In this document: in pieces, positions 32,944 to 42,950 of the stretch
How positions within the stretch are numbered: position 1 is the first letter of the stretch
How the letters are laid out: every line of letters begins with the position of its first letter
DNA from: Dendrocalamus latiflorus
Lineage: Eukaryota > Streptophyta > Magnoliopsida > Poales > Poaceae
NCBI GenBank assembly: GCA_017311315.1
Contig: CM029669.1
Span: 10,379,698 to 10,443,697 of the forward strand
Direction of reading: 5' to 3'
Length of the DNA stretch: 64,000 nt
Position numbers and translations under genes: made by a program
The notes under the pieces: generated by a model
The model's database searches: none
Seen by the model: only the letters and a program-made list of their open reading frames with translations
Told to the model about the DNA's origin: nothing

Positions 32944-33120
32944 TAATATTCGACTATTTTTTAGAACAAAACTAGTCAGATTTTGAGCCGTTAGATGAAG
33001 ATCCAACGTTCTAGATCATTTTTTAGGGGGGCTTGTATGGGTGGATCCGTTGGATCTGCATCTAACGCTCTAAATTAATCTGACTGATTTTGTTCTAAAA
33101 ATAGTCGAATGTTGTGTAGA
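32944..33120. mobile_element. MITE with ATTCGACTATTTTTTAG-type ends, copy 2
   Basis: The left end ATTCGACTATTTTTTAG (from 32948) and right end CTAAAAATAGTCGAAT (to 33110) are inverted repeats. Internal GATCCAACG and GGATCCGTTGGATC match copy 1 at 15242-15433 in reverse orientation. It sits directly next to the preceding MITE. Confidence 0.68.
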
Positions 33121-33207
33121 CATTCCTCTGAAAATTTCACGGAGGAATAAAACCTCATAGTGTGTGAACATGCACTTTTTTTACTAAACACGTGTTTTTG
33201 TGTGTGT

Positions 33208-33208
<1 letters not shown>

Positions 33209-33265
<57 letters not shown>

Positions 33266-33280
33266 CTCTCTCTCTCTCTC
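33209..33280. repeat. (TA)n(TC)n compound microsatellite
   Basis: About 52 bases of TA repeat run straight into about 20 bases of TC repeat. Confidence 0.97.
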
Positions 33281-34208
33281 CAATTTCTAATTATTTCGTG
33301 AGGCGCGAGTTTCAATCCTAAGATCTACGACGAACTCCCTTGCCATCCGAGTCCTCCAACAAATACTATTTCAGCATACCTGCCAAAGGCATAGAAGCAC
33401 GATAACATTCCTCTCTCCTCATCATATCATTTCAATCAAGCAAAGCAATGCCAGCCATTATTTCTTGAAACAATGCCTGAGAAGTTAAAGGCACGACACT
33501 GTTGCACTTGGCCTTCATTCACAAAGGCAGAGGATGTGAATCCACAGCAATTGTACGACTCCATTGAGTCAACGCTAATTGGTCATGGTACATGCACCAG
33601 CTGTGGAAAAGTGTATGTTGTTCAACCATGTCATCTGGGGACATTTGGTTTGAAGACTGCTGCTTAGATTGTGGTTGCACAAAAGATTTGGTAGCTTCAC
33701 TTAGACCAAGACGTTTTCCGGGTGTAGGTCAACAAATATCGACATGTAACGCTTAACTGACAAGTGTCCAGTGTCGAAGAAACGGGCATACAAAATGAGT
33801 TGCAGTTCTTTTTTTCTTTGGAGACATTGTGAGAATATATGCTTCAATCGTAAATACATCGCTTACATGGGAACCGTCATTATACGGTAGCTGTCTGATA
33901 GAAAGGTGAAGATGCAAAATGACCTATCCTCTGTAAGGGTCAACTTTGTGACACTCGGCATGAACGTTATGCGGTGCCTACAGCTCTACATCCACAGGTA
34001 AAACTGATACAACAATTACAACAGTGTATACGTTTTCGTATCAAAATTTTTGCATGAAGAATCTGTTATTTAATTAGGCGCTTAATCTCTAGTGGGTGAC
34101 AAAGTCTAAGACAGGAGCTATGTACATTTTCACTCTCTAAGCCATGTGATCCTAGTCTTCGAATCCAATTAGACAACATCATCTATCCAAACGCTACATT
34201 AGTCCTGG
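33281..34208. other. Spacer 3' of the DEAH helicase pseudogene
   Basis: A 64-codon plus-strand ORF at 33473-33667 has a CxxC pair (GTCTSCGKV), but I recognise no family and flanking frames do not extend it. Otherwise nothing is seen. Confidence 0.35.
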
Positions 34209-35220
34209 CTACAATGCAGCTCGTCCTTGGCCCTTGGGCAGCTTCTTGGACCCAGCTGTGCAGGAAAAGAAAAGGTTTGGTAAGCTGTTCGTACAACTTC
34301 CCCAAACTAGCTCGAGTGAAATAATAACATCATGATCATCACTTACAGTCATCGACATCTTTTAGTTGGTAATAGTGTGGTGCTATTTCTACCAGCCATT
34401 CAGGCCTAAGTTCCGACACCTGCAGTGTCCACAGCATTTCGCAATCATTCACAAGAATTACTTCTTTTAGGACTAATGTAATTCTGGATAAACTGTGCAT
34501 ACCTGACGCATATACTCTTTCGTCGTGAGAACCAAATCGTGGTATATAACCCATCGAGGAAGTACCCTGCGTTGGCCAAATAAGCAAATACAACAAGAGA
34601 TCAGAACTAAACTACTAAAGCTTGCAGAACACAAGGCAGCACTACGAAATGTGGAGAATAGAAACAAGATGAGGTAGTATATATAGAATCAAACGAACTT
34701 GCCTGTGCTAATCCTGAACTAGGATGGATAAATACGGTCTGAGGGTTCTTGACAGTTCTATATGAACCATTCTTCTGCAACCGTGCAGAATGATGGAAGA
34801 GACCTACAGCGCACATATACTCAAATATATTACATTTAAATTCTCAGGAAATTGACACATATACAACACCCGCATCATTGGCCAAATCCCCGTACCTGAT
34901 GTTATAGCCTTTTTAATAGCATCCTAAAATCACTGTCATTTGAACAAAGCTCAATTTCAACTCTTTCCAGAAGTCCCTCCAGTTGATCTCGAATATCTCC
35001 TGCTCTCTTCATGCTGCGGACCTGATTTATCCAAGGACAGTTTTATCATATAAATTGCAGAATCGATGATAAACACATAATTTAGAATTAGTGTGTAATG
35101 ATATATTCCCTGTGACAGTAAGAAAGAAGTATGATGTTTTACATGTATTCTAATGGGGATACGATGGCCAAAAAAGCTAACTATGCTGTTTTACGATTTA
35201 ATGGTATATTTATAACATTT

Positions 35221-35735
35221 TCCCTATATATACATCCCTGATCCCTCCCTCAATAATTGATGAACTTTACCATTTCAATTTTCAAGACATTAGTAACAAC
35301 TAACACCAGGCAAGGAGGAGGATTGAACAAAGTTTTGTAGTATAAAATATAGGAGCATTAAATAAAATTGCAACGGTCATGCCCCTTCAAGCCTTATGCT
35401 CTATGCTAGAGGCTAAAACAACATTTGCTGGACTCAGTGGCATAAGTTAGTATGCTGTACAATCTATAGAAGGACATCATGCTCTTGCACATAACTCATG
35501 TTCTATCTACCATTGCAAGTTTGTTGTTCTGCAATTTCAAGGTAATTTCTAACATTTTCCCTATATATGACATCCCTCCTTCAATAATTATAGTTACCTT
35601 TTCATGGGTGAAGTAACACTAGGCATGGAGGGTTAAACAAGACCTTGGAGTACAAAATATAGGAGCATTAGATAAGATGGCCACGGTCATTCTTCTCCAA
35701 GCCTTATGCCTTATGCTAGAGGTAAAAACATCTAC
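35221..35735. repeat. Diverged direct duplication inside an intron of the DEAH pseudogene
   Basis: About 35221-35425 and 35560-35735 share blocks in the same order: TCCCTATATAT, TCAATAATT, AGGAGCATTA, CGGTCAT, AAGCCTTATGC and ATGCTAGAGG. This is a tandem duplication with later divergence. Confidence 0.6.
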
Positions 35736-35871
35736 TAGACACAAAGGGAGTATTACATACACAATTAGTCACAATGAAACATGACAAAATCTGGATAAAG
35801 GTAATATCTCAAGCGGAGCAAAGAATGTTGCTAATATTGCTCAGATCCATATGATAAACTATCTTAAACAA

Positions 35872-35999
35872 GAATGACCAGAAAGCAGGTAATCAAATCA
35901 TAAAATAATAACTGAATGACCAGAAAGCAGGTAATCAAATCATAAAATAATAACTGAATGACCAGAAAGCAGGTAATCAAATCATAAAATAATAACTGA
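35872..35999. repeat. 42 bp tandem repeat, three copies, intronic
   Basis: The unit beginning GAATGACCAGAAAGCAGG repeats at exactly 42-base spacing (35872, 35914, 35956), almost without change, ending at the donor of exon 36001-36063. It is a recent tandem expansion. Confidence 0.95.
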
Positions 36000-36857
36000 C
36001 CTGTATATAGTTCTCAAAACACCATTGAGTTGAATAGTCTGTTTCTTTCCACGAGTTATAAACCTGAAAGGAATCATAAGGAAATTAGCCCTTGGCTGCT
36101 TAAATCCAAATAACTTTTGAGAGCACATGCTGATAAAAGTACAAGGACAGGGAAGAATACATTGAGTAGTGCTATATGGTCCCCAACATTGCCAGTGTGG
36201 AAGTTCAACCTTGCATTATCTGCATGGACTTGTTTCTCCTTTGGACGATAGAATATAGAATTGCCAACTGACAACATGGAGGCAATAGAGATGGCCTCAC
36301 CAGAACATACACTTATACTTCTCTGAAGCTACTATCATCTTTGACTGCATAGGATCCAATGGAAACTCCACCATTCGTCTTCCAGTCTTGGTCAAGTCTC
36401 CACGACTGTAACCTGATACTCATCAACAGCCTTGAGCAATTCATCCCTGAATTTATAGATTGGAAGAGTTTTCCGCTCATCCTGGTTAAGAAAAGGAAGC
36501 ATGTTAGAAGCAAGACCATGGGAAAACAATTGCTGGGACTATATCTAGCTATTACTAAAGAGCACAAGTAGATAGATGTGTTGTAAGACTGTATGTTGTA
36601 ACACAAAAGTTGGGTTGAACTTTTTTGCTTTCACAAAATCTGGTCACGCACACCTGGAGCTCCCTTCCTAACACATAATATAGAGCAAAATATAGTAAAT
36701 AACTTACTGATAGTCATCAGAAGCCCGCTTCCTGTCTTTCGATCCAAATTGCAGTTTAGACTTTCCTGAAACAAGTACATAATCATGCTCCAAGTCAATC
36801 TCTTGCTAAATATACACAAAGGACATAAATATAATGCTCTAAAGACACCAATGCTAA

Positions 36858-36967
36858 TGTAAGTTTAGTATGAAGTCTGAATCTATTGCAATAGTCCAAG
36901 AGGCAATATATAGGAATATAAGACACAAACCCTAGTATAATAGAAAAAGACTGAAATACTCTTAACA
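36858..36967 (-). repeat. 3' LTR of the TRIM-like element (minus orientation)
   Basis: 110 bp, with plus-strand ends TGTAAGTTTAG and ACTCTTAACA; near-identical to 42841-42950. Confidence 0.82.
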
Positions 36968-36979
36968 CCCCCCCTCAAA

Positions 36980-38665
36980 TGAGAGACCATGTGGAGGTCA
37001 TCCCCTGTATGTGATGAGTAATTGACATCGGTTTAGGGAAGTCGAGTTTGATTTGGTTGGTTCGGACCATGTCGTTGCATGGTGCAATGGACTCGGTTGG
37101 ACTTGGTCAAACCTGGTCAAAGGGTTTAGATTGCATATTATATCGACTTGTCAGGTTTGGGCTATTTCATTAATACATTTATGCTTTGATGTATCGAGCG
37201 GTGCTATTTGATGTGTTTCTTGTATGTGTTGGCTGCAGGACATCGAGGCGGAGTCGTGGCGAGACACGGTGGACCGGACTAGGCGCAGGTGGCGCTGAGG
37301 TCAGAACGGTCGGGAGGTATCGAAGACGGCGAGGGCTCGAGGTGGCTGCGAGGCTTGCAAGGCAAGAAAGGAGGAAGCTTCCTGGAAGGTACGCGAGGGG
37401 CGTTTCGGTAAAAACGCAAAGCTGCACTAAAGGAAGCGGGTTTGGATAAAGCATCGAGTAGGTGGTGACCTAATGGATAAAGCATGTGCAAACCCATTAG
37501 TGGGAGGCTATAAAAGGAGAGGGAGAGTTTGTGCTGAAATTGAGAGAGTGGATGTGATAGTTCTATGTTTGTGTCTCTCCTTGCTTGTATGGAGTAGAGT
37601 TCTTGATCTTTCAAGCATGTGTGGGGACTTAGTTAGGGTGAGATTGAGAGAGAGAGAGAGATGAGCTGAAAACAACCTTTTGTAATCGCGTATGTCTCTG
37701 TGTTAATTTCAAGAAATCTTGTGTTGGCTTTTCTTCAGTTATTCTTTCATAACTCTCTACTCTTCATGTTGATCTTGCACTAGTTTAAGTTTCTTGCTTG
37801 AAGCAGCATACTCTTCTTTGTCTCTTAACTGGGAGCTGTTCACAAGGCTATCTTGGTTAGTTTCTTCCAGAGAGAAAAGTTGTTAATTGCTGCTTTCTTT
37901 CAACTTGCTTTGTTTTAAAGTTTAATAGGGGTGTTAGGTAGAAATCCTATGCATTTGATCCGTGGAAGCACTTCATGAGATTGTTCCTTTTTATTGTGTC
38001 CGCTCAAGCCATCTAATCTTATCAACTTTTTGATTCTTTACTTTATCTCATTTCGGCTCTCTTCCTGTGTCAACAATTCTTGGCAAGTGCATTTTGTCTT
38101 CTCTTCTCTCGACTAGGAGCAAGCGTTTTTTTTTGGAAATTAAATGCAGTTTGCCTGCTTTGCTTGAAGCTCTATTTTTGCCTTGCCGTTAAGTCTCATG
38201 AGCGCTTGTTGCTTTTCGGTCTTCTGTTTCTGAGCGTTTCTTTCTCTGGCCGAACTGACTTTTGTGTTTGATCCGTTTTGTCTTTCTAGCCCAGCTTTTA
38301 GTTTTCCTTTCTTTGCTTTTCGTGTTCGGCTAGTAGTTCTTTTGCCGACATTTTATGGTTCTCGTTTCTGCCGATTTGCTTTTGTTGTTTGCAGTCAAAT
38401 TGGTGGTTTTCTAGCAGCATTTAAAAAAAATTCAAGTTTGCTTCAGTCATCAAATGTGATTTCTCTCAGTTAGCTCGGCTGCTAAACTTCGTTTCACTCT
38501 TTTGGTCTTGCCTCATTTTAGTTTCTCGAGTATTTCGGCAAAGTTGTTCTCAGCTCCAGTGAACGATTTTTATCTAGCTGCCATAGCTTTCTTGGGGGCG
38601 ATTTATTTTTTTAAAAAATAAGCAACATTCACCCCCCCCCCTCTGTTGCCGATTTCGATTCAACA
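36980..38665 (+). repeat. Sirevirus-type solo LTR with TCAAA target duplication
   Basis: This LTR of 1686 bp starts TGAGAGACCATGTGGAGG and ends TTTCGATTCAACA. Perfect TCAAA flanks (36975-36979 and 38666-38670) prove an insertion reduced to one LTR. TATAAAA is at 37509-37515. It is the closest relative of LTR A in the window; the pre-TATA block (about 37236-37430) is nearly identical. It landed in the polypurine tract of the TRIM-like element, only 12 bases from that element's LTR. Confidence 0.93.
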
Positions 38666-38670
38666 TCAAA

Positions 38671-39687
38671 TGTAAGGCATATGCAATAGTATTACATTTA
38701 GAAGGGTTGACACTAAAATAGAGAAAATCCAAAGTCTGTATCTTGAAGACGTCGTCATAGCGTGCAGCTCTTGGAAAATTATATCAGAAAGATCATCTCA
38801 CATCTGAAATCATGCAGCAACTCATAAAGCACAAAGTACATGGGCGAGAAGGTAGAGGTAAGCGGGTGCAAAGTCGACCACGATAATACGAGGATGAGGA
38901 TGCGGAAGATGACACAAATAGAGAGGGTTGTCAAATCAAACCGAATAGGGAGATAGAAACATAGAGGTACAGATCGAAGCCCAAGACGGTGGTGGTGCAG
39001 TGCACAAGAAGCGCAACGGAGGCACAGTGCAGAAGAAGCGCGGCGGCTCAAAGAGAAGTGGTGACATCATAAAGACTTCTTCGATCTACAGTGGCTCAAA
39101 GAAAAGAGTGGTGGCTACGGCTATGTGAAAGGAAGGAGATGACCACACTCATCCGAGAAGATGGATCATGGCTAGCAAAGCAATCGGCTAATTGAAAAGA
39201 AATTTGTGGATTCGCATGGTATTGACGAACTGACAGAGAGATGCTACGGACTTAGATGAACGCAAACAGAAGACTCAAAAGAAATGACTCAAAGGCAACA
39301 GATTATAGCAGCAGCCACACCAACACAAAAGAGCTTGCTCCAACATGTTCTTAGCTCCACCACCACCCAACCAAACATCCAACATCTCCTCCCATCCCCC
39401 TCCACATTTCCTCCCCTGTAATTTCTTCCACCTTACGTCCTCTCCTCCCATCTCACTCCTGCACTGAGGCGACGAAGAGGAGCTAGGAGTAGAGGCGGGC
39501 GCGCACGACCGAGCACTGATTTGCAGCGGTGGCACAGCAGGATCTAGCGGTGGCGGCCGAAAGGAGAGGCCAAGAGGGCCGAGTGGCGGTAGGGAAGAGC
39601 TCGACGGCTGGATCTGAGGTGGGGAAGACACGACGGCGGTGAGGAGGCACCGAATCCTGTGGCAGGGAGGCTGGATCCGGTGGCGGA
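38671..39687 (-). other. Internal DNA of the TRIM-like element, 3' part
   Basis: Contains a GC-rich open frame on the minus strand (39275-39631, Ser/Pro-rich N-terminus, then MGGEDVRWKKLQGRK). I do not recognise a family. It may be captured gene sequence or compositional chance. Confidence 0.35.
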
Positions 39688-40073
39688 TGTAATACTCCGG
39701 CCCTCCACAGGACCCAAGATGCTACCACCCCACACTTACCATTCAAAAGTGTTGCTAATCCAACTTCATATTGCACTAACCATAACATAAACAGACTTTG
39801 CGATCCACGACCATGGAGACCCACCACCACAGCTCGCAAGCAAATTAAACCAAACGCTGAGTCACAAAAGACTTAACACTAGATTAAACATAAAAGCTCA
39901 GTGTAAGGCTAAACTGTTATTTCATATGTGCAGTGCCAAAAGGACTATTCCTATTCTATGCATGTTGCTATCAATCACCTAAAAACAACGACAAAGCAAG
40001 GGTGAATTCGGAGACTTAGCAAGCACACTATAAAACAGTAACATCACTTTAGCAATTCAATCGATTTCATGGA

Positions 40074-40353
40074 CTGTAAGCTGTAAATCAACTTTATAAT
40101 TGTAAACTGTGAATTAAATCCGTAACTGTAAACTGTAAATCAAATCTGTAACTGCAAACTATAAATCAATTCTATGTCTATAAGCTGTAAATCAATTCTA
40201 TGTCTGTAAGCTATGAATCAAGTCTATGTCTGTAAACTGTAAATCAAGTCTATGTCTGTAAACTGTAAATCAAGTCTGTAACTGTAAACTGTAACTCAAA
40301 TCTGTAACTGTAAACTGTAACTCAAATCTGTAACTGTACACTGTAAACTCATA
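40074..40353. repeat. Degenerate tandem array of CTGTAAATCAAGTCTGTAA-type units
   Basis: About a dozen imperfect units of 19-24 bp (ACTGTAAATCAAGTCT, ACTGTAACTCAAATCTG and variants) run head to tail. No coding meaning. Confidence 0.85.
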
Positions 40354-41505
40354 ACTCTCTGTAACCGTATCACTTTCTTTGTAACTTTCATGCAATGCAT
40401 TATCATGCAATGCATCCGTAATGCATTTATAACTATAGCTTATACCTGTATAGCGGATGGTACACCCGTCGATGTCACCCTCTTCCTCCATCCCATGGAG
40501 GTGCCTAGCTCTGTAGGTCTTATTCAAGAGCACTCCGGACTAGTTATATGATTTTCTCACCGACCTGACTCTACACTTTGCATGATGCAATATGCTTCAA
40601 ATGTGGATGTGTAATCATAAGCAGTACTCATCAAGGTATGATTAGCATATAATCATATGCATCATCTCCTAAATACTGTACATCATGGCATGGAAACACG
40701 AATAACATCCACCACAGTTTACTGTTCTACCATACACTTGCCTGTTAACCTGACGGACGGTGCATGAACGGCACTAGACTCGAACCATCACCTAAACAAG
40801 CATTAACTATTTCAATTCATTGCTAATGCAATACATTCATATACAAGCAAATGACATCGTTCTAACATCCAACCTGACGTAACCAATTCCTGTCGTACCA
40901 GGCAACTTCCCATTGTCCCGGTGCTTAACCAATCTGAACATTTACCGATTTCGTCATTTACACTCATGGATCGAATTCTACACGCTTACTCTCTCTTCAA
41001 TCGATCACACTACTCTCTTTTCAATCGATCACACTATTTAACCTCAGTTTATTTTCTTCCTTTCCTTCTCCTGCCACAGATCAACCTGATCAATACTGGC
41101 AACACCGATTTCACCGTTTAGGTATTCATATTAATAAACACTGTCTAAATGGCCACATGCATCAATTCTAATTATCAGCATATTAATTTACGCCCGACTC
41201 AGTAAAATAAGTATGGAGAAAGGTTTTGAGGCGTTACCTTGGCCCCACGACTGGACCAGGGCACTATCTTCCTTTCCTTGGCCGGATCTAACAGATCTGA
41301 CGGCGGGTTAGATTTTCCTTTTCCTCTTTTTTTCTTCCTTTCCTCTTTTCTTCTCTTTCTTCTTTTTTTTTCCCGCCGGCTCTCTCCTTCCCTTTTTCTT
41401 TTCCTTCATTTCTTCTCTTCCTTTTTCCTTCCAGCGTCAACGCCCCCTTCCTCCTTTCTTTTCTTCACTTCGCTGGCGTCCTCTTCCTTTTTTCTTTGGG
41501 ATAGA

Positions 41506-41764
41506 CTATTGCACAGGCGACTGAAATTTGTTTATCTTTCAGTCACCTAAAGTTGCACTTTGAATCACCTGAAGTTGCATATGTTTTTTTAGGGGGGCTG
41601 CAATTTTAGTTGATTGAGAGTGCAATTTCAGGTCACCTGAAGTTGCACTCTGAATCACCTAAAGTTGCAGCTGTTTTTTTGGAAGGGGGCTGCAATTTTA
41701 GTTCATTGAGAGTGCAATTTTAGGTGACTGAAACATAAAAAAATTTCAGTCGCCTGTGCAATAG
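41506..41764. mobile_element. MITE with perfect 24 bp inverted ends and internal duplication
   Basis: CTATTGCACAGGCGACTGAA (24 bases to AAATTT) at 41506 is exactly reversed at 41741-41764. Between the ends, a unit of about 90 bp (AAGTTGCAC ... AGTGCAATTT) occurs twice in tandem, and each unit is itself partly palindromic. Target duplication is not obvious. No ORF. Confidence 0.78.
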
Positions 41765-42429
41765 CAAAACTGTTTTTCTTTCTCCCGTCAGTCGGCGACT
41801 CCTTCCTCCTCTCCCTTACGGCCGATGTCCTTCCCTTCTTCTCCCACAGCCGGCCCTCCTCCTTCCTCCACGCAGTCAGCTGGCTCCTGGCTCTCGCCTT
41901 CTCCTCACTCAACTGCGCCCCTGCTCTTCTCTCCGGTAGGCTGGCTCACTCCGGTCGCCTCCCCTCCTTCTCAGCCGGCGGCCTCTCCCCCTTCACCTCC
42001 CAGCCAGCTGACCCTTCACTCCCGTAGAGCGACAGTAGTAGCCAGGGCGAGGAGGCGAGGCGAGGGCGGCAGCGGCAGCTGCGTGTGGATGCATGGAGCA
42101 ATGCTGGCAGCCGGTGACAGGGGGACGAGCGTGCACGTGAGGGCGATGTTGGCCCGACAGTGACACGCGGTCTGGTGGAGCTAGGCGACGGTGCACGATA
42201 GCGGCTCGCACAAGCGGGGCAGCGACGGCGACGCAACAAGGTGAGCGGCGGCGTCGACGGCTATGCGAGCGACGGCAACAGGCACGAGGGGAAAGCAGTG
42301 GCAGCGAGATGAGCACGGGGAGGAGAAGCCAAAGTGGCTTTTGCCTCCCCCTCCACCTGGCTCCCTCCCTTATATGTGGCATGACATGGGCTGAGCCGGG
42401 TCTTCTTCCAGCCCAGGTATTACAGCGAA

Positions 42430-42830
42430 GAGGCTGGATTCGGGCTTGCCGGCGGTGGAGACGGCCGGATCCGGGGTGGGCGCATGCGTAGCTGTCGGAT
42501 CCGAGCGGGAGTCGGCCTGGCGCAGGCGCGATGTGGGTGCGACGGAGGATCAGGACGGCACAAGAAGAGACGGGTCGGCACCGATGGAGCAGCGGTGGCT
42601 ACAGGAGGAGGTGGCCACCGGGGCGGTCGGATCCGAGGCGAACGCGAGCGCGAGCGCCGGCACCTGTGTGGCCAGGCCTGGCGCGGGAGGCTATGGAGGT
42701 GGGCACTGAGGCCGGGAGGCGGTGGCGGCATGGTAGGAAGTGGCCACCCCTGGGAGTGGAGCACACTCCTCCTGGGGATGGCAGTGACTTCAGCTGGCTA
42801 TGGTTTGGAAGCTATGTTCAAAACCTATGT
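42430..42830 (-). other. Internal DNA of the TRIM-like element, 5' part
   Basis: Very GC-rich with GGATCC/GGATCCG repeats. Open frames on both strands are compositional, and I cannot identify a protein. Confidence 0.35.
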
Positions 42831-42840
42831 TCTGATACCA
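42831..42840 (-). other. Primer-binding site of the TRIM-like element
   Basis: TGGTATCAGA on the minus strand directly adjoins the 5' LTR. Confidence 0.78.
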
Positions 42841-42950
42841 TGTAAGTTTAGCATGAAGTGTGAATCTATTGCAATAGCCCAAGAGGAAATATATACGAAT
42901 ACAAGACACAAACCCTACTACAATAGGAACAGACCGAAATACTCTTAACA
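42841..42950 (-). repeat. 5' LTR of the TRIM-like element (minus orientation)
   Basis: 110 bp partner of 36858-36967, with the same TG...CA ends. Confidence 0.82.

Larger units (their letters stand above)
39688..42424. mobile_element. TGTAATAC...GTATTACA insertion, probably a gypsy-type solo LTR or LTR-like unit
   Basis: The ends are perfect 8-base inverted repeats, TGTAATAC at 39688 and GTATTACA ending at 42424. Flanks GCGGA and GCGAA match in 4 of 5 bases. The outside sequence on both sides is the same type (GGCTGGATCCGG / GGCTGGATTCGG), consistent with interruption of one sequence. No PBS, PPT or coding domain is visible. On the minus strand a CATATAAGGGAGGG TATA-like sequence occurs near one end (about 42369). 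It contains a tandem array and a MITE. Its orientation is unknown. Confidence 0.55.
36858..42950 (-). mobile_element. TRIM-like short-LTR retroelement in an intron of the DEAH pseudogene, with nested insertions
   Basis: Two 110 bp direct repeats bounded by TG...CA (36858-36967 and 42841-42950) flank the element. On the minus strand TGGTATCAGA (42831-42840) directly follows the 5' LTR as a tRNA-Met primer site, and TTTGAGGGGGGG (36968-36979) precedes the 3' LTR as the polypurine tract. Removing the nested solo LTR (36980-38665) and the 2.7 kb insertion (39688-42424) leaves about 1.4 kb of internal DNA. That DNA is GC-rich, with Pro/Ser-rich open frames but no gag or pol. It is therefore non-autonomous and may carry captured host sequence. 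The flanks GCTAA and ACTGA match in 3 of 5 positions, a possible decayed duplication. Confidence 0.72.

Noticed and set aside
33473..33667. 64-codon ORF with a CxxC pair
   Set aside because: One CxxC, no family resemblance, no extension and no promoter context.
35872..35999. Possible CRISPR-like array
   Set aside because: Units are contiguous 42-mers with no variable spacers, in a plant intron; this is a simple tandem repeat.
41239..42764. Several 60-150 codon ORFs in the GC/CT-rich part of the nested insertion
   Set aside because: They are low-complexity Ser/Pro/Arg or Phe/Leu frames on both strands with no consistent gene model.
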